A stretch of DNA of 13,116 nt, taken from positions 1-13,116 of the forward strand of contig JADGIZ010000475.1 of the NCBI GenBank assembly GCA_027604665.1, given 5' to 3'. This DNA is from Polyrhizophydium stewartii. Lineage: Eukaryota; Chytridiomycota; Chytridiomycetes; Rhizophydiales. Position numbers and translations under genes: made by a program. Of the stretch, positions 1 through 9,534 are shown piece after piece. How positions within the stretch are numbered: the stretch's first letter is position 1; the number at the start of each line of letters is the position of its first letter. The notes beneath the pieces were generated by a model that had not been told where the DNA came from, did not search any database, and worked only from the letters and a program-made list of their open reading frames with translations.

Positions 1-75
1 CGTCCCCTCCGTTCTCACCGCGGGGCCTGCGATGGCCGCCGGCCCCACCCCCGCCTCCCGCCCACGCACACCAAG

Positions 76-1063
76 CCGCCCGTCTACAAATGGGTCATGA
101 GCGACGTGATCCAGAAGATGTCTCAGCGCTTCGCTGAGCTGGGTATGGACGTCAACGTGCTCTCTGAGCTCGAGCAGGTGCGGGCTCGATTGACGAGACC
201 GACGGCCGTGCGGGGTCGGCCGTGGGCGCTGCCGCTGACGATTACCAACGCTCCGCAGACGTGGGAGGCCAAGATCGTCGCCATGAACGTGGCGCCTTTT
301 ACGCCGCCGGCATCGGTCTTCCAGCCCGCCCAGCCGCACTTTGACAGCGTGCAGACGATCGGGCAGTACGGCATCGCGGCGACGGCGCCTATCAAGCGCG
401 AGGTGGGAGCACGACCCCTGCCCCTCGCGGAGCCTGTGAGTATGTGCTGCTGACAGCCTGTGGCTGCCGACGCAGGCTGGCATCTACGACTTCACATCCG
501 GCCCCGCGTCGCTGGCCGGCCTCGCCAATCCGCAGGCGGGATACCAGCTGCCGCAGCACGATGGCCCCGCAGACGATGACGCTAGCGGCGAGGCCGTGGC
601 CAGCGAGCACGTTGTGCGCGGCGCGGCGCCTATACCCGCCGTCGACGGCAGCGCAGATGCGCCTCTGGTGTCGGAGCCGGCCTCGACGCATGCGGCGCAC
701 CTCACGCGCCAGCAGATCGATCAGACGCTCCTCGCACAAGCGGCGCGGAAGGCGGCGCGGCAGGCGGCACGACCTGCGCGGAAAGGTGCGCCGGCGCGGC
801 GGGTCGCGCAGCTTGACGGCAACGAAGACGAAGAGGAGGAGGAAGAAGAGGGTGACGATGAGAACAGCGACATTGGCGGCTCGGAGCTCGACGACGACGA
901 ATCGGGCGATGAGGCCAACGAGGCGAAGCATCTTGCGCTTTGCCAGTTTGAAAAGGTGCAGCGCATCAAGAACAAGTGGAAGTGCGTGCTCAAGGATGGT
1001 GTGATCAATGTCAACGACAAGGACTATCTCTTCAACAAGGCCAACTGCGACTTTGAGTGGTGA
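76..1063 (+). CDS. TOA1: Transcription initiation factor IIA large subunit (TFIIA alpha/beta), 5' partial
   Basis: TFIIA binds and stabilises TBP on promoter DNA in the nucleus. Two exons are visible, 76-435 and 476-1063, joined in phase 0 by a 40-nt intron (436-475) with gtgagt donor, ctgac at 450-454 and cgcag acceptor. The N-terminal part (PPVYKWVMSDVIQKM onward) matches the four-helix segment of the family. The middle is a long Ala/Arg-rich linker followed by an acidic run of Glu and Asp (about 825-915). The C-terminus (CQFEKVQRIKNKWKCVLKDG, then DYLFNKANCDFEW to the stop) is the diagnostic beta-barrel domain that contacts TBP and DNA. The reading frame is open back to base 1 without an ATG, so the start codon lies in an earlier exon. 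The acceptor is probably the caccaag at 69-75, after a ctcac branch-like motif at 14-18. The visible part encodes 315 residues, near the family's usual size. Identity is very secure; the 5' boundary is not. Confidence 0.93.
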
Positions 1064-1190
1064 TTGAGGCTTGTCTCCTGCGACTCTCGGGTATGCCTCT
1101 GTCTGCCCGCTTGCCCGCATTCCTTCCCGCCTCTCCACCTGCCTCTCCGCCCAACTCGCTGTCCGCCCGTCTGAGGGCCTGGATCAGGCC

Positions 1191-1196
1191 AATAAA
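1191..1196 (+). terminator. Polyadenylation signal for TOA1
   Basis: A canonical AATAAA lies 128 bases after the TOA1 stop, inside the 297-base gap before the next start codon. The gap is otherwise pyrimidine-rich with no recognisable gene. It is the only canonical signal in the gap, so it probably ends the TOA1 transcript; the site is inferred from the motif alone. Confidence 0.55.
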
Positions 1197-1337
1197 GAGT
1201 GCCGACCGCCGCGTGCCTGCTCTTTCCACAACAGATCAAGGTGTGCACGGATCGAGCCGCTGTGCACGCGAAACCCCGGCTGACGCTCCCCTGCCCGCGC
1301 CGTGCCCGTGCCCTTGCCCTCGCCGCGCCGTGCCGCA

Positions 1338-1364
1338 ATGTACCGGCGCCGGGGGCAGCCATGA
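1338..1364 (+). promoter_or_regulatory. Upstream ORF overlapping the MLKL-like start codon
   Basis: An ATG at 1338 opens an eight-codon reading frame (MYRRRGQP) whose TGA stop at 1362-1364 shares bases with the main ATG at 1361, giving ATGA. If the mRNA begins upstream of 1338, ribosomes translating this ORF would end exactly on the main start. That arrangement suits termination-reinitiation or repression of the main ORF. The transcription start is unknown, so function is inference. Confidence 0.35.
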
Positions 1365-2864
1365 CCGTCGAGACCGAGCCTTCCAACGTCGCTGCCGACG
1401 TCGCGCGCGCCATCGACGCCGCCGCCCACTTTGTGCCGGTGCCCCTGGTCTCACAGCCGCTGGCCACGATCGAGTCGCTTCTCGAGACCTCCAAGCAGGT
1501 CAAGCAGGGCGGCGAGGAGCTCGAGGAGCTCGTTGCGCTGCTCTCGGAGCTCAAGCGCGTGCTGGCTCCGGTCAACCAGGGCCGCTTCTCGCGCGACGTC
1601 GAGTTCAAGGTGCGCGAGCTCAATGTGCTGCTCGACCAGCTTGACTCTGCGCTCCGCGCGGGCATCAAGGGCGGTATCCGTCTCTTTGCCCCCGCGAGCG
1701 AGAGGCCCGAGCGCATCATTGGCGGCTTCAACGACAAGCTGATCGCGCTCAAGGAGGTTGGTTGGTTTGCCCCGACCTCGTCCCCGTCGGCCGCGGTCTG
1801 CCCCTGCCGCCGCCGCCTCCGTGGTCATGCGCCTGACAAACGCTGCGCTCCGCAGATCCTCAAATATGCCATCCGCGCCGACCAGATCCTCAACCTCTTT
1901 GCGCTCGCCAAGACGCACAACCTTGTGGACGCCAAGGTTGTCGAGATCGCCGCGCCCGTCGAGCCCGCGCCTCAGCCCGCGCCGTCGCTGTTTGGCAGCG
2001 TGTACAAGTAAGCATGCACGCTCGTTCCCTTGAGCGTCTGCCGCGCATCGGCTAACTGCGGCCGACAGCCGCATTGTGAGCATCATCCAGACCAAGCCAT
2101 GGGCCCTCAAGAGCACCGACGTCGAGATCCTGCGCTACCGCCGCATCGATGACAAGGGTGCCGGCGCCGTCTTCGTCGGCAGGTTCAAGGACGAAGAAGT
2201 GGCCGTCAAGGTCATCACGGTGCCTCTCGACGACAAGGCCATCAGGAGCATCGAGCGCCACGCCGATATGTGGTTTTCTCTCGACCACCCCGGCCTGATC
2301 AAGATAAAGGGCGTTGCGCTCGAGGCCGACCAGCCCATCATCGTCTCCAAGCTCCTCAAGACCAACCTCGCGGCCCATCTCGCCGAGAACAATAAGACGT
2401 CGCTCGCCGCGCGCATCGCATACCTCATCGATATTGCCAAGGCGCTCAAATACCTGCACTCCCAGCCCACACCCGTCGTGCACGGCGACCTGTCGACCTC
2501 AAACGTCCTCGTTGACGCCAACGGCTCCGTCGTGCTCAACTTCAACAGCGCCCTCGCGCGCTCCATTTCCCGCCCATTCCCTGGCGCCGAGGAAAAGTGG
2601 GCTGCCCCCGAGCAGCTCCTCGAAAAGTTTACTGTTTCGCCCTTGGCGGACGTCTTTTCGTTTGGTTTAGTTGCATTTGAGGTCATCTCTGGATCCAAGG
2701 CTTTCCACGACCATGCAGCGGACCACATCCGCCAAGGCGACCGCCCGATCCGCGCCGCTAACGTGCCCGACGCCCTCTGGCAAATCATGCGCGACTGCTG
2801 GGAGGTCAACCCTGAGGCTCGTCCGACTCTCGACGAGGTTATTCGTCGCCTTAGCGTGCTGTAA
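1361..2864 (+). CDS. MLKL-like protein: N-terminal helical bundle plus pseudokinase domain
   Basis: Three exons, 1361-1756, 1856-2007 and 2069-2864, give 447 residues. Introns are 1757-1855 (ctgac at 1833-1837) and 2008-2068 (gtaagc donor, ctaac at 2052-2056). Residues about 20-165 are leucine-rich amphipathic helices (VPLVSQPLATIESLLETSKQ, then a coiled segment). They resemble the four-helix/HeLo-like N-terminal domain of mixed-lineage kinase-like proteins. A Pro/Ala linker follows. Residues about 200-447 form a TKL-type kinase fold: VAVK (Lys230), HGDLSTSNVLV (Asp323, Asn328), AAPEQL and DVFSFG, ending RPTLDEVIRRLSVL. The DFG motif reads NFN (340-342), so the Mg-binding Asp is gone and catalysis is unlikely. 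In MLKL this architecture couples a pseudokinase switch to membrane permeabilisation by the helical domain; a cell-death role here is inference. ATG 1361 is chosen because the protein-like sequence starts there; an in-frame ATG at 1199 would add an unconvincing 54-residue extension. A divergent TKL pseudokinase of other function is the alternative. Confidence 0.78.
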
Positions 2865-2901
2865 GAGCACATGCGGTGTTGACCCGCCGAGTTCCCCAAC
2901 G

Positions 2902-2921
2902 AATAAACCGGCCGCTTTATT
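2902..2921. terminator. Shared bidirectional poly(A) element between convergent genes
   Basis: AATAAA on + at 2902-2907 and AATAAA on - at 2916-2921 flank an 8-base CG-only core, making a 20-base palindrome with two mismatched positions. It sits 38 bases past the stop of the MLKL-like gene and 57 bases past the stop of the cyclase gene (stops 113 bases apart). It most likely serves both 3' ends, so the two mRNAs should overlap tail to tail. Confidence 0.7.
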
Positions 2922-2977
2922 CATCGATTGAATGCGTCTTGTCTGTTGCTCTCTGCTGCGCCGCACGTGCCCCTGCT

Positions 2978-5900
2978 CTATGCGGGCGGGCGATCGAGCA
3001 GGAGCTCGTATGCGCGGAGGTCCGTCTCCTGGATGTACCTACGAGCGAAGCGCAGAGAATCCTCGGACTGCTCAAGCGGCGCAACTCGTTTGCCAGAGCC
3101 GCTCGTCTGTGAGCCCGAATAACCGCTGCTGATATCGATGCTGCTGACGACAAGCTTCTTGGGGATATCTGGCTTCTGCGGTGGCTGCTGGCGCTTGCAA
3201 GCCATGGCGAGCGCAACGTGGATGCGGAAGCGGATGTTGCCCCACCCACTTTGCGAGAGACTCTTGTTGGTGCGCAGAATCTTTGCGATGCCGCGCACGC
3301 AGTCTGCGTGGCGATTCGAGAGCGCGGCAACCTGCGCCTGAAGCAAACTGCGCAAAAGTCTTTGGAGCGGATTCTTGACAAGATTCAGGCGGCTCTGGAC
3401 TGCAACGAGAACCGCGCGCGAGAGTTGGATCAAGCGCTCGTCTTGCTTCCGCTCGGCAAGCTCAATCACAAATAGCATCGCATCCCATGCCGAAAACCAC
3501 ACCATCGGCATCCGGAATGACGCAGCCTGGCCGCTTGTGAGGGTCTCGATCACGGCCGGAGTTTGACCGACGAGCTCCTCGAGATTTGAGAGCATAGCAA
3601 CGTGAGCTTCAGCGGTGTTGATCAGAATGGCAATCGCGATGCAGCGGATAAAGTTGAAGCGAAGGCTGAGACGCGCTGAAGTCGGCAAGCTCTTGATCAT
3701 GTCTCTGATGCTCAGCGCGCGCATCCCACTGGAAATAACCTCGTCATCGATTTCGAGCCGAACAAACTTGACCGATGTCCATGCGTTCATACCAAGGAGC
3801 GTCCACGTCGACTTTTGGCTCTGCAGCCCGGACGCATCGATCATGGTTTTTGACAAGTGCAGAGCCTCGCGCAAGTCGCCCATGATCTCGCACAGTCGAA
3901 TGTGGACGAGCATGACCTGAAAGCCGTAGTGTGTGCCGAGTATGCTCTTGAGTTCCATGGACTTGACGACCTTGGAAAGCGCTCGGCCCGCTTCGACAAA
4001 CTCGCACCTGCAGATGTGTGCCCAAGCCATGCGGCCGAGAAAGATCTCGCGGTCGGACGGAAGGATACGCTCCGCCAATGACTCTTGGATCACGGACGTC
4101 ATGGTTTCCGAGCCCCTGCGCCGGGCGCCTAGCTCTTGAAAGCACCTTTCGACGACCGCGCCGCGGCGAAATAACCAAGCACTCAGCGCCGCATGGCCGC
4201 GGCTTTGGGACATGATGCTGGCGCTGAACAGCTGCGCTCCCCACAGAAATGGCGCTGCGTCCCGGATTACAAACGTGTAATTGAGCGCAATCACCTGCCA
4301 GAAAATATATGGCGCCAGAGTCAGCCAAGTGAGAGACGCATCAGAGACTCGCGCCATATAATGCATCTGGAGCTTCACCTGGTCGATCCACGCGGAATCA
4401 AGGTGACCCTCTATATACTCGTCTTGAGCCAAACGCTCGAGTGCGCCAACAATCCGACGGAGTATCTCGATTTCAATCGAGTCGCTCTCGCAGTCCATGA
4501 AGACTCCACTGCGACTGAGAAGCAACATCGGATAGAGGCGCAACTTTTCTGTAAACGACCGCCAGTGAAAGGCAAATGTGTTTGACTTGGGCACCCTGAT
4601 TTGGAGTAAAGAAAGCGCTTTCCGTAGATGCTCTTGCCCTCTCTATTTCACGCATCAGTTCTCGCTCGGAAAACTACCGCGATGTGTCAAATTGTCTCAA
4701 GCGCGACTTACGGCGCTGTCCTCGATCAAAAGTAGCTGCCCGATGCACAACTCACGATGGGCGTACTGCAGGACCATCTCTCGCGTGATTTGATTGCGAG
4801 CAAAGTGCTTCAAACCCATCTTGCGGGAGTCTTCGAGATCATTGAGCAGCTCGTACGTGCGCACGCCCTCCGACACCGATCCCGTTTCGGAGTGGAAGTT
4901 GAACAGCTACGCTGCGTGTGAGATGCAACTGCTGTGCCTTTGTAGCAAGCACAAGGCTCTGGTGGCGGCTTACCTGCTCGAGATGTACAGCGTACTTGTC
5001 GACCAAGGAGCTCGCATTTGATAGATGGTGCACGAGCACAGGCAGAATCTCGCCGCGCGTATCTATCGTGAGAAGCTGCTCGAGATACTCGGCAATAACG
5101 GTATGTATGGCCTCTCGCTGCTCGGGAAGAATCATCGAGTATATGGTTTCCTGGAAATGCAGAATCAGCAGCCATGCATTTTGTGTATGGTAGTCGGATG
5201 AGCACACACCTGAATGAGCACATGACTTTGTCGGTGCGACAGTATTAACATCACCGCAGCTGGATGTCAGATTGCGAAGGCCTCACCGGAAACCAAGCCC
5301 ATCAGTTTCGGATACAGCTCTGCTGATCAAGTAGTGAAATCGATCCTCGGTGCAGATATACGACCGGAGGGTCGACGTGTCTCCTTTGCCAACAGGCAGC
5401 GCGGTGCTTGTGCCAATGATCTCGGCGCAGCGCGGAACAATCTCGGCAAGCATGTCGAGGTCAATGTGCTGACCTTGAGCATGACGTTTGTATCAGATTT
5501 CTTACAACAAAATGCGATCAATCACGTCGCAAACGTACCTAGCACTGCAGAGACAAATAAAACCAGCTGGTACGAGTCGCTCAGTTGATCCAGCTGCGAC
5601 GCGATAACTGCGCGCAGACCACCGCCAACGAGACTTGCTATGTCGTCGTTCCCCGACCACACAATACGCGTTTCTCCGTCCAGAACCAGGTGCAGAACCG
5701 CGTCCTGGTCGTCGTCTGGTAGCGCGACGCCTCCGCGGTCCTTGCGGCCGGCGACTGCAACAAGCTCGTGCGTGATCTCGGCAATTTTCGAGCCAATGAG
5801 CTGCACAAGGAAGCAGTTTCCGTGCGTATGTGTATGGATTGCCTGGATGAGGTTTTCGTCGATGCTTTGGATGCGGTCCGAGGCAAGTTGGTTGAGGATC

Positions 5901-8900
5901 ATCTTGCGCACCATGTCGCGGTTGAGTGGAGGCAGGACGAGATGCTTGACCTCGTCTTTCTGGCAGATATCAGCCATGTGGCTCGCAATCGTCTGGTTCT
6001 CGAATTCCTAAAGTGGAGTGAGTTAGACATCTAGCACGCGAATGCCTAAAAATGAGTCTGTTTCCTTACCTCAAATGGTCGTGACAACAGTGCGATGCAG
6101 ACGCGCGGGCAATAACGGATTATCTCGCGTGCAAGCTCCCATCCGCGCGAGTCGAGCCATTGCACATCGTCGAAACACAAAACGACGGGGATTTTCATGT
6201 CCACCGTTATCTTGTTAAAGACCCGTATCATAAAGTTGCAGATCTCCATATGCCGGCTGTCGTTCTGGATGTGTTGCGCATACGCGCTGGACTTGAACTT
6301 AAAGGGCAGAAATCCACTCAGGAGCGCAAGCCCATCCGCGCTTTCGCAGACAAGATTCATGAAATCCACAAGGTCCGACTTGACACGGCCACTTGTCTTG
6401 TCCTCAATGTTTCCCGACACAGAGTTTCCAACCGTGCTGGACTCGGTGATGGTTGAGTGGAGCAACAGCGAATTGGCCGACTCGCCCATGTTGAGCGAGC
6501 TTCCGTAGCTGGGCGTCACGGCCTTTGACATGCTCATGCGGCGGTAGAAGCTGGCAGCATGCTTCATGACGCTGCTGCCAGTTGAAGAGGTTCGCTCGCG
6601 TGAAAAGGTGGCTCCGTTGCTCATGCCAATGGCCATTTGCCCCGAGCCCAGCCCGACCATGCTTCCAGAAGACCCCAAGCCTGCCATTCCCGGATAACCG
6701 CCTGCGGAATTGGCCGGCATGGCACTGTCATGCGCGCTGTTGTGACGCAGGCTTTTTGATGGGTGGTGTTTTGGCTGAAAAGTGCCTGTGCGGCCCATGG
6801 GCGGGTTGGTCGACCCTGCGCGCTTTGACATGCTTGTTGCTGCGCTAACTGGAGCCGCCTCCGGTGCAACGCTCGCTGGACTGCTGAAGACGCGCTCTCC
6901 CAGGCTCGTTTTGCTCTTGGTCAGCTCGAGCACCTGCCGAACGAGACTCAGGAAGAGCTCTTGGAACGAATAGTATGACGATCGCCGCCCAATCTCGCTG
7001 GAGCGCGCCAAACTAATTCAAGTACATCCCGATGTAAGCGGTACTGTCAAAAACAGGATGCAATGCTTCACTTGCCAGGCGACGCATGTGGTGCTCAGGT
7101 TGGCCTCTTTGATCAAGTGTTCACCGAGCATGCTCTTTCCCTGTTTCTTCGGTTAGTCTCTGAGCCGAACTTGACACACACCCATGACGTGCGCTCACCA
7201 GGCCGGATTCGCCCGTCACGACAAGAACATTCCCGGACTCGCCATTCCGCCAGCGCGCGAGCATCTGCTGTATCACCATTTGCTCCGCCTCGCGACCGAC
7301 AAGATCAAAAACAGCGTTCTGCTGCTTACGCAGGTAGATTGGGCGGAATGCCCTAACGGCTTCCCAAACGTCCACGTCGTCTGGTCCATCAACTGTCATG
7401 TGCTTGGTGGCGCACGTCAGCATCTGTGTCTTGGAGCGCTTATAAAACTTGCTTGAAATGCGCTCACTGTCGTGTTACGATTGAGGCGCTTCTTGTTGAA
7501 TGGTCGAAAACGCACATACAGCTTGGCTTGCTCGTGTGTTCGCTTTTCCGCCAGCACAACATTATTCGGCAGATTCATAGATGCGAGAGTCAGGGCCTTT
7601 TTCGCTGTAAAGTTAGTGGCAACTTGAGGTGCCTCGCCGCTCGCGAAGCACGCGCACCTCATTCACGGCCAAACCAAAGACAAGATGGCCACTGCGGATG
7701 AGTGGCCGAGGAGTGGTCAGAGCGGGGCACAGGCGAAATTTTACCGCACATTCTGACAGACTTACTTGCGCATGTCGTCGCCAACAAGTCCAAGGCGATT
7801 CGCAACAAAGCCGGTGAAGCTGCATGACAGCAGTCTAAGCCTCAACTAATACACGGCGCTCATGCTGCTTGAGATCACTCAACTTGAGATTTGTCGACAC
7901 TCCTATTGTCATCTCGTGCAGCACGCCGCGCTTGATGAGAAAGCTACGCAGCGCAACAGCCGCGCGTCCTGCAAAGGGGGCCTCCTTTTCGTGGCAGTGC
8001 GGCTCGAGGCCCCAAGTCATGCTGACAAAGAGATTTCGCTCGTCATTCTGTGATGTTGGCGTGTCAGTGCTAAGCAGAGACTAGGGTTCAGTAACACGGC
8101 AGTTGCTCACCCAGACGCCCGTCAGACAGCCTTCGTACTTTGTTGCGATAGGCGTTGCGTGCTGGAGCAGCTGGTGGAAGACCTGCATGGATGTATCTAC
8201 GTTTTCTATCGCGACGTTGCGCACTTTGACAATGACGGTTGACATGACACGCAGGGAGCTGAGTAGCGCTCCCGAAGAGATGTGATGCCGCGTCGAATCG
8301 TCAATGTACTCGCGACAGGCTTCGACGACGTTTTTAGGAATGACGGGAGCGAGCTCGCCCTTGGCCGCCTTTGACTCTTTGCGCTTGTTGCGTGCAATTC
8401 GCTTCATGGCTTCAAGCAAGTCAAGCGCTTGCTTGCTTGTGCCCAGAAACCAAACTGTGCGGTATCCAATGTCGATTCCTTGCAGAAAGAAAGGTGCCGG
8501 GCGTAATGAACCAGTGTCGGTGGTGTGCTGCAGCGTTGTCCAGAGACTCGTACTGACAACAACCTCGCCTGTGCGGCATATCAGCAACTCGATGAGGGCA
8601 CTTGAGTGAGCGAGAGAGAGGGGGAATTTTAGCGCCTACCTTCCTTGCACGCCTTGCGATATACATGCGCAGAGACGACAGCTGGTCCCACGACACTGTA
8701 TTCGCGGCGCGCGCCTTTTGTGCCAAAGTGGACGTGGAACAGTGTCCCCTGCTCGAGTGCCATGCGAACTTGAACCCGTTTGGACCCAATATCGGATCCT
8801 ACAAGCGTGCTGTTGTATTTGCCGACGAACTTGATAAGCTCGATGCTGCACCCGACACATAGAAATTCCGCAGGAAGATTTTCTTTTGGCCACGACGTCT

Positions 8901-9534
8901 TTGCCGACTGCTCTGTCCGCCAGCAGATGGTCACCACATCGCCCTGTTGGCGACAGTAAGCCTTTGGTGCTGATGCATGCCTTCGCGGGAGAGATTTACC
9001 GCAAATTGTGTGATATCTCCGCCCCATTTTGTGACGAGCGTGAAAACGCCAGAGTAGAATGGATCTACGACGTTGCGCAGCCGCTCAACGCCTTGAGAGC
9101 CGCCTGACTCTATGATCACCGTCGTGATTGCTGCGCGAGGATCGACGGATTGTGTTGCAGACAGTTGCTTGTCAGCGCCGAGGGTGTATAACTCCATAAA
9201 GTTGCCATACAAACCTGTAAGACCCTGCCGCCGGTGAATTTGAGTCGAGCGCACGCGGAGAGGAGAGTCGTCAGCCCATTGCTGCATCGCGCAGATGGTT
9301 GTCGACGCCCAGCGCGCGACGACTCTCTGCCGCTTTGGCACTTGCGCTTACCAAAAACTCGACGATTCCGACAATCCCCTGTGTTGTGATGTACAGCGGC
9401 CAGTCGGTCGTGCTATCGCGGAACAGATAGAGGTCTCGCACATGTCGAGCCGTGAAGGCGTCCGTTGGGGGTGGTGCGTTTGCGGGCGGCACTTGGTCGG
9501 AATGCGACTGCTCGCCGTGCTGCTGCTGCTGCAT
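2978..9534 (-). CDS. Soluble-type (ADCY10-like) adenylyl cyclase: two cyclase domains, NTPase domain, helical-repeat C-terminus
   Basis: Class III cyclases make cAMP from ATP; ADCY10-type enzymes are cytosolic and bicarbonate/calcium-responsive. Seventeen exons join in phase: 9534-9352, 9224-9000, 8943-8640, 8568-8111, 8047-7884, 7819-7766, 7691-7658, 7596-7468, 7423-7199, 7140-7076, 7012-6070, 6007-5539, 5473-5287, 5225-5210, 5150-4974, 4906-4712, 4642-2978. They encode 1,830 residues (human ADCY10 is about 1,610). C1 is residues about 25-255 (VEFLGLTG, GGDITQFAGDVVTICW, REYSVVGPAV). C2 is about 345-505 (VIVKVRN, VFGLAVNEALTLAS). The NTPase has Walker A VTGESGLGKS (586-595) and Walker B VVLCFDDVQWLD (890-901). 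Then come FRHVLIQETIYSMI and a helical, TPR-like tail. Oddities: Glu59 replaces the first metal Asp, key arginines are missing, and about 168 low-complexity residues interrupt the NTPase. Three acceptors are AAG and one intron is GC-AG. The start is uncertain: first in-frame ATG is 9534-9532, but ATG 9862 spliced through a weak intron is possible. Whether it still makes cAMP is doubtful. Confidence 0.85.
5210..5225 (-). other. 16-nt micro-exon of the cyclase-like gene
   Basis: Between introns 5286-5226 and 5209-5151, only 16 bases are retained. Spliced, they read across as FRHVLIQETIY, the typical block after the NTPase domain of this family. Without this exon the conserved block cannot be assembled in any frame. 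The upstream acceptor is caaag, the downstream donor gtgtgt. Confidence 0.6.
6376..6879 (-). other. Low-complexity Ser/Gly/Met insertion inside the NTPase domain
   Basis: Within exon 7012-6070, about 168 residues rich in Ser, Gly, Ala, Met and Pro sit between the helices after Walker A and the segment leading to Walker B. Runs such as GLGSSGSMVGLGSGQMAIGM are typical of disorder, and several Ser-Thr-Arg clusters (FSRERTSSTGSS, FYRRMSMSK) look like kinase substrate sites. The frame stays open with no internal splice sites needed, so it is probably translated. Family members normally have a short loop here. Confidence 0.65.
7013..7075 (-). other. Probable GC-AG intron of the cyclase-like gene
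   Basis: The only junction found here that keeps frame from the Walker A exon (ending ACATGC GTC GCC TG) into the next exon (LARSSEIGRR) uses the donor GCAAGT, the consensus of GC-AG introns, and the acceptor attag. The nearby GT donor, four bases downstream, is out of phase with every acceptor tried. Confidence 0.5.

Noticed and set aside
392..1138. 248-codon open frame on - across TOA1
   Set aside because: It is antisense to the well-supported TOA1 exon and is Arg/Leu-rich with no domain, as expected from GC-rich shadow frames.
1451..2116. 221-codon open frame on - opposite the pseudokinase gene
   Set aside because: Antisense shadow of conserved coding sequence; it crosses both introns and shows no recognisable motif.
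5261..5286. Very short intron ending at acceptor catccag in the cyclase gene
   Set aside because: It would be only 27 nt and gives a non-conserved sequence before the LIQETIY block; the acceptor caaag gives FRHVLIQETIY in phase.
7606..7624. 19-nt intron ending at tttacag in the cyclase gene
   Set aside because: Implausibly small; donor gtgcgc at 7657 with acceptor aaaag restores VNEALTLAS of the C2 domain in phase.
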